A stretch of 64,000 nucleotides of DNA from Paenibacillus radicis (ex Xue et al. 2023) (GTDB taxonomy: Bacteria > Bacillota > Bacilli > Paenibacillales > NBRC-103111). Numbering within the stretch: the stretch's first letter is position 1; the number at the start of each line of letters is the position of its first letter. A model generated the notes under the pieces. It ran no database searches. It was given only the letters and a program-made list of their open reading frames with translations, and had not been told where the DNA came from. The stretch covers positions 174,694 through 238,693 of the forward strand of contig NZ_JANQBD010000013.1 in the NCBI RefSeq assembly GCF_024722015.1. Direction: 5' to 3'. Shown piece after piece: positions 7,775 through 15,982 of this stretch. The position numbers and the translations under genes are program-made.

Positions 7775-10216
7775 TCAGTTATCACAACACTTTTTATATT
7801 TCTTCCCACTACCACACGGGCATATATTATTACGTCCGATTTTTTTTGCCCCAGTTTGTTTTTTAAATGATGCAATTCTTGATTCAGCATATTCGACTGA
7901 CTTTTTTTCAATCTCCTCCTTCCTTGCATCTGGTATGTTATCTTTAGTTAGATAAGAAAAGTCAACGTCAATCAGTACACCATCTCTTGAATAAGTCAGA
8001 TATAGACCTAATCTTTCACTATCGTTTGTTCTAAGTAATGTAGCCAGTATGTAGTCATTGACATACTCATTTGAAAAAGAAGTAATGCCTTCTTGATTAC
8101 AAGCAATGGTTATCTTCACTTCTCCGAATAAGCTCAACGGCATTAATCTTCCAGTTTCACTTTGCCTTCTTAAAACAGTTATAAGTTGTGCTTCTATCTG
8201 TTCTCTTGTATCACCGTCCATATCTAGGAGAGAACTCACAACTTTGCATCTTCCTTTTTTAGCTTGATGATCCAACATTTTAATAATATCTTCAATCATG
8301 GCTGGAATATTTTGTTTGGGTTTATCAAGTGCTTCTTCATCAAATATTAATTTCACAAAGTAGTTATCCAATTCTTCACGATACCCTTGCCATAAAACTC
8401 GACGTCCACCACTTTCTATTGCTCTAGTAACATAGTGATTATGCTTTATATACATACCCAAATGATCTAGTTCATCAAATAATTCGATTTCTTCTGATTG
8501 AGCAGCTTTATATCTTTGTTCCATAAAGTGTGTAAACTTACTTGGAGAGTCAAAGTAGTCTAAACAAACCCTTAAGTCGTCAACTGAGATACTCCAGACT
8601 GGAGTTAAGTTAAGTTCAACCCCAAGTGGAGTAAGTTTTGATGCTCTAGCGGCAAAAGAATTAAAATTATCTATTGTAATACCGCATATGGTAACTTGTC
8701 TAAAATCCGAACTCCTTAGATTTCGTATTGGATTATGCTGTTCATCATAAACTGTAACTGTCTCTGCACTAAATAAATAATCAATAAATCGTTTAGCTTG
8801 ATCCCGTGGGCTTTTAATAAGAGTCTTTATAGACTGAATGTAAGCAGGAAAATCGGTACTAGGTGGTGTATAAGTAAAAGACCCCGCTTTAACTTCAATG
8901 ACTATAAGATGGTCGTCAAAAATGATAATTCCATCGTTTTCGCACCATTCCTTCTTTCCTGACTTACCTGTACTGCTAGGATAATAAATGGATTGGAAGA
9001 CTTCAGCCCCACTTAACAAATTACAAAATAATCTGAAGGGGAGTTCTTCAGAAACTTCCTTCTGCTTTGTGTTCCATTCTTGCTTATATTCTGGCTTTAG
9101 GCGAATTATTAGTCTTTGAATAACTCTGTACAAATTATCAAATAAACTATACAGATCAAAGCAGTAGTAATTTTTATCAATACTAATAAATGGCCTAACT
9201 TCAATAGGTAATTTTCTTAGTGGCCACCCAGCATACTCTCCAGTTGCGAAAAAGTCCTTATCTTCTCCAGGCTTCCACGCTAATTCCCTTAGCAAAGAAT
9301 CAGGTAATCCTGTTATTTTTCTAACATCAAACAGATCATAACCAAACAACCTATTGGTTACAGATTCCTTTAATTCTCCTAAGCCTTTTTCATTTACTAC
9401 CTCATTCATTGCATCTCTGGGATCACTAAATAAATGTTCTGTCGCTAATTTTTTCTCGACAGCTTCTAAAGTCCGTTCTCTTAACTCCTCCATATCTGTC
9501 ATCAGTTGATTAATTCCTTGCATTAAAGAAAATTGCAACTTTCTAATTCCATCCAAAAAATCCTCAATACCTATATTAAACAATTCAATAAATATTTCAT
9601 TATGTGGGGTTAATAAATCACGTAAATGCTCGATTTCATGAACAGCATACCTATCGCCTCTGACAGTAGTTCTTAATTCCTGAGCTTGTACATACAACAT
9701 ATCGTACTCAGGGTCATATTCGGGATCATTTTCCTTTAAATATGCACTGTGAGTCATATGAAAATGATGAAGATTACTATAAAGCTCGGATACCTTATTC
9801 GATAACTCAGATATTACAAGGTCTTGCGACTCCTCTCTGTTTTCAAGAGGGGGAGTTGAAACAATAATACTTTGTACATAATCAATCATTCTTACGGCAA
9901 CTGTATCATCGAAATCAAACTGAAATTCAGAAGATTTATTAAGCATTGAAAATAACATTCCATAATAACCCTGAACCAATAATTGAAGAGGATCGCATCT
10001 TACAACTAAACTACGAATGCTATTTACCAGTTCATCAATCTTTGTGTAGGTGTCTGGATAATCACCTGCAAGCTTAGCCATAATTCGTTCATGATCTTCT
10101 TCACTCATGTTATTTCTCATAACAACTGTATTTCCGAATTGGGCCATTTCGAATGGGCCAAATGAAGTATATTGATCAGGCTTATGACTGAGCCTCTTCT
10201 TAATCGATTTCCCCAT
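7775..10216 (-). CDS. Large SEC-C protein with a PD-(D/E)xK-like nuclease motif
   Basis: An 813-aa protein. In the middle, ENDGIIIF (D at about 428) followed by LIVIEVKAG (E441, K443) reads as the D...ExK core of a restriction-like or NERD-like nuclease. The last 25 residues are a SEC-C zinc motif (CPCGSGKKYKKCC), otherwise found at the end of SecA and on many nucleases. The first 300 residues are helical with a likely coiled coil (about 220-260: MTDMEELRERTLEAVEKKLA). No membrane segment or signal is present. The ribosome site is weak (GAGAGAGTGATAG before ATTATG). It precedes the 449-aa and ATPase-TOPRIM genes on the same strand. It may be the effector of its own system or part of a three-gene module. 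Confidence 0.7.
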   Translation of the reverse strand: MGKSIKKRLSHKPDQYTSFGPFEMAQFGNTVVMRNNMSEEDHERIMAKLAGDYPDTYTKIDELVNSIRSLVVRCDPLQLLVQGYYGMLFSMLNKSSEFQFDFDDTVAVRMIDYVQSIIVSTPPLENREESQDLVISELSNKVSELYSNLHHFHMTHSAYLKENDPEYDPEYDMLYVQAQELRTTVRGDRYAVHEIEHLRDLLTPHNEIFIELFNIGIEDFLDGIRKLQFSLMQGINQLMTDMEELRERTLEAVEKKLATEHLFSDPRDAMNEVVNEKGLGELKESVTNRLFGYDLFDVRKITGLPDSLLRELAWKPGEDKDFFATGEYAGWPLRKLPIEVRPFISIDKNYYCFDLYSLFDNLYRVIQRLIIRLKPEYKQEWNTKQKEVSEELPFRLFCNLLSGAEVFQSIYYPSSTGKSGKKEWCENDGIIIFDDHLIVIEVKAGSFTYTPPSTDFPAYIQSIKTLIKSPRDQAKRFIDYLFSAETVTVYDEQHNPIRNLRSSDFRQVTICGITIDNFNSFAARASKLTPLGVELNLTPVWSISVDDLRVCLDYFDSPSKFTHFMEQRYKAAQSEEIELFDELDHLGMYIKHNHYVTRAIESGGRRVLWQGYREELDNYFVKLIFDEEALDKPKQNIPAMIEDIIKMLDHQAKKGRCKVVSSLLDMDGDTREQIEAQLITVLRRQSETGRLMPLSLFGEVKITIACNQEGITSFSNEYVNDYILATLLRTNDSERLGLYLTYSRDGVLIDVDFSYLTKDNIPDARKEEIEKKSVEYAESRIASFKKQTGAKKIGRNNICPCGSGKKYKKCCDN

Positions 10217-10752
10217 AATCTATCACTCTCTCTTTTCAGCATTCTAACACCTTCTATTATACAAAAATAGGAAGCATCATAACTACATTTGATGTGTTAC
10301 GGTGTGAACAAATCATTCTTATAAAAGCGCACCACACACCAGAATTAGAAGTAATTTGATATAGCGAAGCCAAGCTTTTTCTCTCGAATATGACAATTTC
10401 AAGATTTTATCCCTAGGGTTTCTTTTTTGATAGTCTTAACTGTCAGATTTGCATGTCGTATAGAGAAAGGAAACCAGTTAGAGGGGAAAGTCCTTTCTTT
10501 TCCTAGGCACTGGGGGGTATGACATTTGTCCGCAGATTTTTTATTATAGAAATAAATTCAACCCGCCTGTTACCCTCTTTACAAGCCATCCCGTCTTGTG
10601 GTTTACCTATTCCCACAGTAATTGATTTCGTCTTTGACAACTTCATAAGGCAAGTTGTGAACTGCCCTGCCCCCCTCGACTTGACATTGGATGCGCGGCG
10701 GCAGTTTACAGTTGAATGGGCGTTACGATAACTACAATTTACGAAACGAGGG
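10217..10752. other. Gene-free stretch between cargo and recombinase remnant
   Basis: No convincing gene. An open frame at 10,519-10,731 has no ribosome site and no recognisable product. An imperfect hairpin (AGAAAGGA near 10,463 with TCCTTTCT near 10,491) could be a terminator remnant. Base composition shifts toward GC after about 10,560, consistent with a junction between sequences of different origin. Confidence 0.4.
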
Positions 10753-11340
10753 ATGACTATGAGAAATCGTGTTGTCGATTATGTTCGTGTTTCTACAAAG
10801 GGACAAGTTAAGGATGGCTATCGGAAGAAATACAGCGGTTTTGTAATCTCCACAAAACCTTGAACTCTAAGAATCTACAAACACGAAGGCATTTCAGGGG
10901 CAAAGGTGGATGAGGATGAGCTAACAATTTAACGTGAAGGCTTACAGGAAATGTTGTCTGACTTGAAATGGCAGGACGTAAATTATGTTGTTGTCCTAAA
11001 TACTTCCCGCCTTTGGCGTTCGGACATAGTCAAAGTGTTGATTCAACGAGAGCTTAAACGGCACAAAATCGATGTTAAAGCCGTAGAGCAGTCCTTTACA
11101 GCATCAATACTAATGACCCTAGTGATTTCTAGTGAACGGTATGATGGAGCTCTTAGACCAATACCTGAGGCTAGAGATAGCGCTCAAACTTAGTCGTGGA
11201 CGATGCAAGAAAGCTCAACAAGGCGGTTACGCAGGGGGACGGGCTGTGCTTATGGCTACAATTCCAAAAAAGGGCAGAAATCGATTGAAATCAACTGGGA
11301 TGAGGCTCAAGCCTCCGTCAGTCTTACTTTGGACACTTAG
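10753..11340 (+). pseudogene. Decayed serine recombinase (resolvase/invertase N-terminal domain)
   Basis: Fragments in several frames read in order as a site-specific serine recombinase: YVRVSTKGQVKDGY near 10,770 (with the active-site serine in VST), then the EGISGAKVDEDEL-like piece near 10,890, YVVVLNTSRLWRSD near 10,985, then LEIALKLSRGRCKKAQQGG and AGGRAVL near 11,170-11,250. At least three frameshifts and an in-frame TAA at 10,930-10,932 break it, and the large C-terminal DNA-binding part is missing. It cannot make an active enzyme. It probably came from a separate integrated element that preceded or was nested in the Tn7-like cargo. Confidence 0.8.
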
Positions 11341-11346
11341 CTAATA

Positions 11347-11389
11347 TACCAAGGAGCTAGGCAAATATAGAATGCCTAGCTCCTTGGTA
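11347..11389. terminator. 17-base perfect inverted repeat between recombinase remnant and XRE gene
   Basis: Arms at 11,347-11,363 and 11,373-11,389 (CAAGGAGCTAGGCA and its complement at the core) enclose a 9-base AT loop. It lies just after the end of the leftward XRE gene, so it can end that transcript. Neither side has a good T run, so it may instead be a recombination or binding site of the lost recombinase. Confidence 0.5.
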
Positions 11390-11399
11390 ACAAATTAAT

Positions 11400-11753
11400 T
11401 TATTTTCTTAACTTAAGATTAATGATCTCCAGTATTTCCATTTGATTTTCCATACTTAGCCTTCTTAAAGCACTTACAAATTCGTTTTCAAATAGAGTTA
11501 ATTCCGAGTTGTTAAAAATCATTTCTTTCTGCTTTTCAACGTTCAACTGATTTGTCTTGCCAGAAAGCAACCACTCTAATGAACATCCAAAATTTGTGTA
11601 TATCGATACAACTGTGTCTATAGATGGTTTACTGTTTCCTGCTTCAATATCGCTTAGGCTACCTTGAGAAACCCCGATTAGGTTTGAAAATTCAACTTGA
11701 TTTAAATTGTGTATCTTCCTCAATCTCTTTACGTTTTCTCCTATAATGTTCAT
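11400..11753 (-). CDS. XRE family transcriptional regulator
   Basis: A 117-aa protein with an N-terminal Cro/CI-type helix-turn-helix (about 5 to 60: VKRLRKIHNLNQVEFSNLIG, VSQGSLSDIEAG) followed by a short acidic helical tail ending in EILEIINLKLRK. GGAGGAGG lies a few bases ahead of the ATG. It is the last gene of the element before the end repeats. As with such genes near element ends, it may control cargo or transposition, but no target operator is obvious. It differs in sequence from the XRE protein at 972. Confidence 0.8.
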   Translation of the reverse strand: MNIIGENVKRLRKIHNLNQVEFSNLIGVSQGSLSDIEAGNSKPSIDTVVSIYTNFGCSLEWLLSGKTNQLNVEKQKEMIFNNSELTLFENEFVSALRRLSMENQMEILEIINLKLRK

Positions 11754-11880
11754 TTAGTCCTCCTCCGAAGAAAAACGATTTATGACAAAAGCCATTCCAG
11801 AAATTTCAAAGAAAAAATTCACGAACTTCTATTCGGTTTAATTGTAAATTCAGGCCTATGCCCCGCTCGCCCACCACATG

Positions 11881-11919
11881 AAAAATCCCGATGTATCAAG
11901 GCCTTAAGCCACATCGGGA
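11881..11919 (-). terminator. Rho-independent terminator reading leftward
   Basis: TCCCGATGT (11,886-11,894) and ACATCGGGA (11,911-11,919) pair; on the minus strand the hairpin is followed by TTTTT (11,885-11,881). It stops transcription entering from the methyltransferase gene at 12,024 before it reaches the island genes. Confidence 0.75.
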
Positions 11920-11931
11920 CTAGTCTAAGTA

Positions 11932-12011
11932 GTGACAAAATAACGTTCAAAATCTATGACAAAATAAATTACAAACGGTGACAAACTGAATTACAACTCA
12001 CATATGTTACA
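11932..12011. repeat. Tandem TnsB-site-like repeats at the putative transposon right end
   Basis: Three direct repeats of about 20 bases occur at 11,932-11,952, 11,956-11,975 and 11,978-11,997, each starting RTGACAAA and ending near TTACAAA. A looser fourth, TGTTACAAATTATTG, starts at 12,005. Tn7-like ends carry such arrays for TnsB, and GACAAAATA also occurs in Tn7 itself. The array ends 13 to 27 bases from the stop codon of the methyltransferase gene, a typical TnsD-directed insertion distance. ACA at 12,009-12,011 could be the terminal trinucleotide. Caveat: in Tn7 the GACAAAATA motif points into the element, whereas here it points rightward, out of it. Confidence 0.5.
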
Positions 12012-12023
12012 AATTATTGTTTG

Positions 12024-12839
12024 TTAAAGCATCCGCTGCCGCATAGCTTCGAACAACACTACAGTTGCCGCCATTGCCGCATTAAGCGATTCCGCCCTGC
12101 CCTGCATCGGGATGCGAATATGCTCGGTGGTTAAGGCTGTTACCTCCGGTGAGACGCCCTGCCCTTCGTTGCCGATTACGAACCATACAGGCTGACGAAA
12201 GTCGAACTCGTAGCAATCCGATACTCCCTGCAGGCTGGTCGTAATGACGGCGACTCCATGTGCAGCCGCTTCGGGCAGAACCAATCGCAAATCGCCCTGA
12301 GCGATAGGCAGATGAAACATAGACCCCATCGTGGAACGCACCGTCTTAGGGTTGTACAAGTCTACGGTTCCTTTACCCAATAGGATTCCGGTTGCACCAA
12401 CCGCATCGGCGCTGCGGATAATCGTGCCCAGATTTCCCGGGTCCTGCATCCCGTCAATGACTACTACAAGTCCGGGCGAGACACCCGACTCTAGTAAATC
12501 TGCCGGCTCCCAATGGAGCTTGCGGAGCACGGCAAACACCGCCTGCGGCGTTAACGTATCCGTACATTTGCTCAGTACTGGCTCTGTTACCGCCAAGCAT
12601 TCGATCCCTACAGCCGCTGCCTGTTCCAGCATTCCAGCAGGCAGCTCGCAGAGTCGCTCCCCGGCGTAAACCAATGTATCTATAGCAGCTCCAGATGCTA
12701 ACGCTTCCTGCACGAGATGCACACCTTCAATGATAAACTGCCCTTGCTTTTCTCTGCCCTTCTTATCAAGCAGCTGTGTCCATCCCTTCACTCGGGGATT
12801 TTGGACGGAGGTAATGATCGGTACTTCCTGCTTTGTCAT
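12024..12839 (-). CDS. ysgA: TrmH/SpoU-family RNA 2'-O-methyltransferase (YsgA type)
   Basis: A 271-aa SpoU-family enzyme that uses S-adenosylmethionine to methylate a ribose in rRNA or tRNA. The N-terminal substrate-binding region (ITSVQNPRVKGWTQL, then GQFIIEGVHLVQEAL) is followed by the knotted SPOUT domain with its three motifs: DPGNLGTIIRSADA (about 140), FVIGNEGQGVS (about 219) and IRIPMQGRAESLNAAMAATV (about 241). In Bacillus the orthologue ysgA sits beside sspI and pheST, and sspI is nearby here. It begins 9 bases after ktrA and is probably co-transcribed with it. Its 3' end is the likely attachment site of the Tn7-like element. Confidence 0.88.
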   Translation of the reverse strand: MTKQEVPIITSVQNPRVKGWTQLLDKKGREKQGQFIIEGVHLVQEALASGAAIDTLVYAGERLCELPAGMLEQAAAVGIECLAVTEPVLSKCTDTLTPQAVFAVLRKLHWEPADLLESGVSPGLVVVIDGMQDPGNLGTIIRSADAVGATGILLGKGTVDLYNPKTVRSTMGSMFHLPIAQGDLRLVLPEAAAHGVAVITTSLQGVSDCYEFDFRQPVWFVIGNEGQGVSPEVTALTTEHIRIPMQGRAESLNAAMAATVVLFEAMRQRML

Positions 12840-12848
12840 ATCTATTAG

Positions 12849-13508
12849 CTACTCCGTAAATGTTATTTCGAAATGTTGTAAATTTTCGTTTTTACCTACA
12901 ATAATTAAGATATCATTTTCCTTAATCAAATCTTCTGCTTGGGGAGCAATATTGATATGAGTGCCTGTTTTAATTCCAATAACGTTGCAGCCGTATTTGG
13001 CACGGATGTCAAGCTGACGCAGATTTTTACCAACCATAGACCGTGTTGCCCGAATTTCGGCTATACTATGATCCTCTGAGAGCTCGATATAATCAATGAT
13101 ATTAGAGGAAATCAAATGATGCGCTACCCGCTGACCCATATCTCGCTCAGGATAAATCACTTTATCCGCACCGATTTTCTTGACTACTTTGCCATGCAGC
13201 TCGTTTTGAGCCTTAACCACAACTTTAGGTACGCCCAATTCTTTTAAAATGATAGTTGTTAAAATACTCGACTGGATGTCTTCCCCAATGGCAACTACAA
13301 CAACGTCAAAATTACGCAAGCCTAAGGCCCGAAGCGCCTCCTCATCCGTTGAATCCGCCTGCACCACATGTGTAACAATATTGGAAACCTCTTGTGTTCG
13401 CTGTTCATTGCTATCAATGGCAAGTACTTCAAAACCAAGGCTGTGCAAAGTTTTAGCAACACTAGACCCGAATCGTCCCATCCCGATAACTGCAAATTGC
13501 TTTTTCAT
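12849..13508 (-). CDS. ktrA: TrkA-family potassium channel regulatory subunit KtrA
   Basis: A 219-aa cytoplasmic RCK protein that gates a KtrB-type potassium channel in response to ATP, NAD(H) or c-di-AMP. The N-terminal Rossmann domain has FAVIGMGRFGSSVA (about 5-18) and an acidic residue closing strand two (AIDSNEQR); the C-terminal TrkA_C domain follows (about 135-219, ATRSMVGKNLRQLDIRAKYG). A longer reading to 13,547 exists, but GAGGGGAT lies seven to eight bases before the ATG at 13,508. No channel gene is adjacent, as is common for KtrA/KtrC in Bacillales. It is upstream of the methyltransferase gene in one operon. Confidence 0.87.
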   Translation of the reverse strand: MKKQFAVIGMGRFGSSVAKTLHSLGFEVLAIDSNEQRTQEVSNIVTHVVQADSTDEEALRALGLRNFDVVVVAIGEDIQSSILTTIILKELGVPKVVVKAQNELHGKVVKKIGADKVIYPERDMGQRVAHHLISSNIIDYIELSEDHSIAEIRATRSMVGKNLRQLDIRAKYGCNVIGIKTGTHINIAPQAEDLIKENDILIIVGKNENLQHFEITFTE

Positions 13509-13701
13509 GAACATCATCCCCTCATTACCAAAGCTTAAGGTTACCACCTGACAATATAATTACTAGTATACCACAAAATGAATCCATCATTACTCAGCAT
13601 GAAGCCCCACCGTTTGGTGCATATTAATTTAAGTAGAAAAGCATCTGATTGAAGCACTTTTGAAGACATAAACCAAGAGACGATAAAGCGAGGAAACTTC
13701 C

Positions 13702-13923
13702 ATGAATTTAAACCTGAGACAGGCGATCGTTCAGCGTATTTCAGACAAAAATGATGAAGAATTAATTGGCGTGGTTGAAGATTCCATAGGTGGACAAGAG
13801 CAGGTTTTGCCCGGATTGGGCGTTTTGTTTGAAATGATCTGGCAGCACAGCGGAGAAGAACTGCACAATCAAATGATTACCTCCTTAAAAGAACATCTGG
13901 CAACAATCGAGACACCTGGCTGA
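13702..13923 (+). CDS. sspI: Small acid-soluble spore protein SspI
   Basis: The 73-aa protein has the SspI signature (MNLNLRQAIVQRI at the start, VLPGLGVLFEMIW in the middle, and HSGEELHNQMITSL). SspI is a minor spore-core protein made in the forespore. A weak sigma-G-like promoter may be GCATA (13,619-13,623) and CATCTGA (13,642-13,648), spaced 18. The gene is followed by a strong bidirectional terminator. Its neighbourhood with the YsgA-type methyltransferase is as in Bacillus. Confidence 0.92.
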   Translation: MNLNLRQAIVQRISDKNDEELIGVVEDSIGGQEQVLPGLGVLFEMIWQHSGEELHNQMITSLKEHLATIETPG

Positions 13924-13970
13924 GCCCCTCCCGGGAAACTTCACTCCTTCAAAATCTGCAATTTTTAACT

Positions 13971-14050
13971 AAAAAAGCCACGCAAGAGCCGTGAGTCAGA
14001 ATCCACTTTCTTAGGAATCTGCTTTGGCTTGCTGTGGCTTTTCTATTTTT
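13971..14050. terminator. Bidirectional terminator between sspI and the oxidoreductase operon
   Basis: AAAAAAGCCACGCAAG (13,971-13,986) pairs with CTTGCTGTGGCTTTT (14,028-14,042) with one bulge and a long loop; A and T runs flank it on both sides, so it can end both the rightward sspI and the leftward operon transcripts. Confidence 0.7.
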
Positions 14051-14070
14051 CTAAATTCGGTATAAAATGA

Positions 14071-15177
14071 TTAGTCCAAAATGCCCTTAACCAGATTGCC
14101 CGGCATTGGCTTCGGTTTCTCGCAGCTGCTTTGCATAATGTAATGCTTGCCTTCCTTCGAGGCATCATGGAATCCATGCATCGCTTCCAAAATATGATAG
14201 GCCAGCTCACCATTTGCTCTGTTAGTGCGACCATTACGTATGGCGAATGCCATATCCAGTACGCCTAAGCCGCGGCTGTTATCTGCATAACCATGTGTCA
14301 AAGGAATTTCGCTGAATTCCTTCGAATCCCAGCGTCTAACGCTTACGGGACCTCCGAATGTATTCGGGTCGGGAACGCTGAGGGTGCCCTCACTGCCGTA
14401 AATTTCGATTCTCGGCAGCTGGGATCCTCCGAAGGCGTCGAAGCTTGTAATAATCGTACCGATTGCTCCGCTATGGAAGTCAAGCACACCGGCGATATGC
14501 GTCGGTGTTTCTACTTTAATTTTTCCGCCAAATTTGGGCTCGCTTGTGATGGTACGTTCCGGGTAAGAAATTTTAGCTGAACCGGTAACACGTTGGATTG
14601 GTCCCAGCAAAGCAACCAAAGCAGTCAAATAATAAGGCCCCATATCGAACATCGGACCGCCGCCAAGGGCATAATAAAACTCAGGATCGGGATGCCAATG
14701 CTCATGTCCTTTTCCGATCATGAACGCGGAGGCTGCGACTGGAGTACCAATCCAGCCGTCTTCAATCAGCTTGATGCAGGTCTGGATTCCGCCGCCCAAG
14801 AATGTATCCGGCGCGCTGCCTACAAGCTTGCCTTGGCGCTTGGAAACAGCCAAAATTTCCTGTCCTTCCTCACGAGTAACTGCAAGCGGCTTCTCTACAT
14901 ACACATGCTTGCCCGCTTCCAAAGCCTGAATGCAGACGCTCGCATGCGCTGCTGGAATCGTCAAATTGATAACTAGATCAATGTCCGGATCCGCCAACAG
15001 CTCTTCTACCGTGTAAGCTTTCGCGATTCCGTGCTCCTCAGCGCTCGCTTGTGCGCGGGCTACATTCAAATCTGCGCAAGCCACAACCTCCAAAGCCGTG
15101 GAGAAGGCTCTGCAATTTTTGAAATAGATACTGCTGATTTTACCGCAGCCGATTATACCGATTCTTACTTTCTCCAT
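14071..15177 (-). CDS. Gfo/Idh/MocA-family oxidoreductase
   Basis: A 368-aa NAD(P)-dependent dehydrogenase of the glucose-fructose oxidoreductase/inositol dehydrogenase family. The Rossmann fold has IGIIGCGKISSIYF (about 6-19) and the family motif EKPLAVT (about 95-101); the C-terminal alpha/beta domain carries GPMFDMGPYYLTAL, with the usual catalytic aspartate and tyrosine region. GGGAGGAACC stands before the ATG. It is the third gene of a LacI-led set with a ThuA-like protein and a second Gfo/Idh/MocA enzyme, a grouping typical of breakdown of unusual sugars or inositols. The substrate is not known. Confidence 0.85.
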   Translation of the reverse strand: MEKVRIGIIGCGKISSIYFKNCRAFSTALEVVACADLNVARAQASAEEHGIAKAYTVEELLADPDIDLVINLTIPAAHASVCIQALEAGKHVYVEKPLAVTREEGQEILAVSKRQGKLVGSAPDTFLGGGIQTCIKLIEDGWIGTPVAASAFMIGKGHEHWHPDPEFYYALGGGPMFDMGPYYLTALVALLGPIQRVTGSAKISYPERTITSEPKFGGKIKVETPTHIAGVLDFHSGAIGTIITSFDAFGGSQLPRIEIYGSEGTLSVPDPNTFGGPVSVRRWDSKEFSEIPLTHGYADNSRGLGVLDMAFAIRNGRTNRANGELAYHILEAMHGFHDASKEGKHYIMQSSCEKPKPMPGNLVKGILD

Positions 15178-15252
15178 AATGATTGGTTCCTCCCATTTAT
15201 CCTACTCGTTACTGGCTATTCCTGCAGATTCAAACCAGCTTATAAGCTTAAG

Positions 15253-15969
15253 TTAGTTGCTGTCACCCATGCCTGAATATTTAATATCTCTAACAACGCC
15301 ATTGGAAGCTGTCTTGCCTTCCGCTGCCCACAAAAAGCCGCGCCGCATCATTAACGTAACCTCCGGCATTTCAACAATGTTAGCTTTATGTCCAAGGGAG
15401 CAGTAATAGACGCGTCCAGCACCCCAGCGCTTCGTCCATACAACCGGCATATCGACGGCACCATTTGTTGAATGAGGTCCTTCTACGACAGGAAAACGGG
15501 TTGTAGCCAGCACTTCCACCGCCGGATCGATATGTAAGTAATACTGCTCGCTTTTTACTGTAAAATCCTCAATTCCCGCCAGAATTGTACTTGAAGACTG
15601 TTTAATATTTACCACATATTCAACTCCGTCATTGCCAGGATGCGCCACCCATTGGCCCCCAGTCATGAACTGCCAATCAACATTATTGCGGAAGGAATCA
15701 CACATGCCTCCATGGAGACCCGCAATTCCGACTCCGCTCTGCACGGCAGCGGTTACATTCTTAGCCCACTGCTTATCGATTTCACCCATCGTCCATGAAG
15801 GTACAATCAGATCAAGCCCCAACAGCTTATCTGCATCTGCAAACGATTCCAATGTATCGGATACCTCTACTTCAAAGCCTTCACTCACCAGAATACGATG
15901 AAAAATTTCCGATACTTCCTTCGGCTCATGGCCCTGCCATCCACCTTGTACGATCAATGCTTTTTTCAT
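15253..15969 (-). CDS. ThuA-like domain protein
   Basis: A 238-aa protein of the ThuA family, a glutamine-amidotransferase-like fold first found in trehalose utilisation of rhizobia. Recognisable parts are ALIVQGGWQGHEP at the start, GVGIAGLHGGMCDSF (about 93-107), MTGGQWVAHPG and RVYYCSLGHKANI near the end. The classical amidotransferase cysteine nucleophile is absent, as is usual for this family. Between two oxidoreductases of the Gfo/Idh/MocA family, it most likely takes part in the same sugar pathway (keto-sugar processing). The biochemical activity is uncertain. Confidence 0.85.
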   Translation of the reverse strand: MKKALIVQGGWQGHEPKEVSEIFHRILVSEGFEVEVSDTLESFADADKLLGLDLIVPSWTMGEIDKQWAKNVTAAVQSGVGIAGLHGGMCDSFRNNVDWQFMTGGQWVAHPGNDGVEYVVNIKQSSSTILAGIEDFTVKSEQYYLHIDPAVEVLATTRFPVVEGPHSTNGAVDMPVVWTKRWGAGRVYYCSLGHKANIVEMPEVTLMMRRGFLWAAEGKTASNGVVRDIKYSGMGDSN

Positions 15970-15982
15970 GCTGCACGCTCCT

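Noticed and set aside
10519..10731. 70-aa rightward ORF
   Set aside because: No ribosome site, no recognisable product, and it lies in a junction of mixed composition.
11932..12011. CRISPR array
   Set aside because: The repeats are only about 20 bases, imperfect and separated by two or three bases, with no spacers; they fit protein-binding sites.
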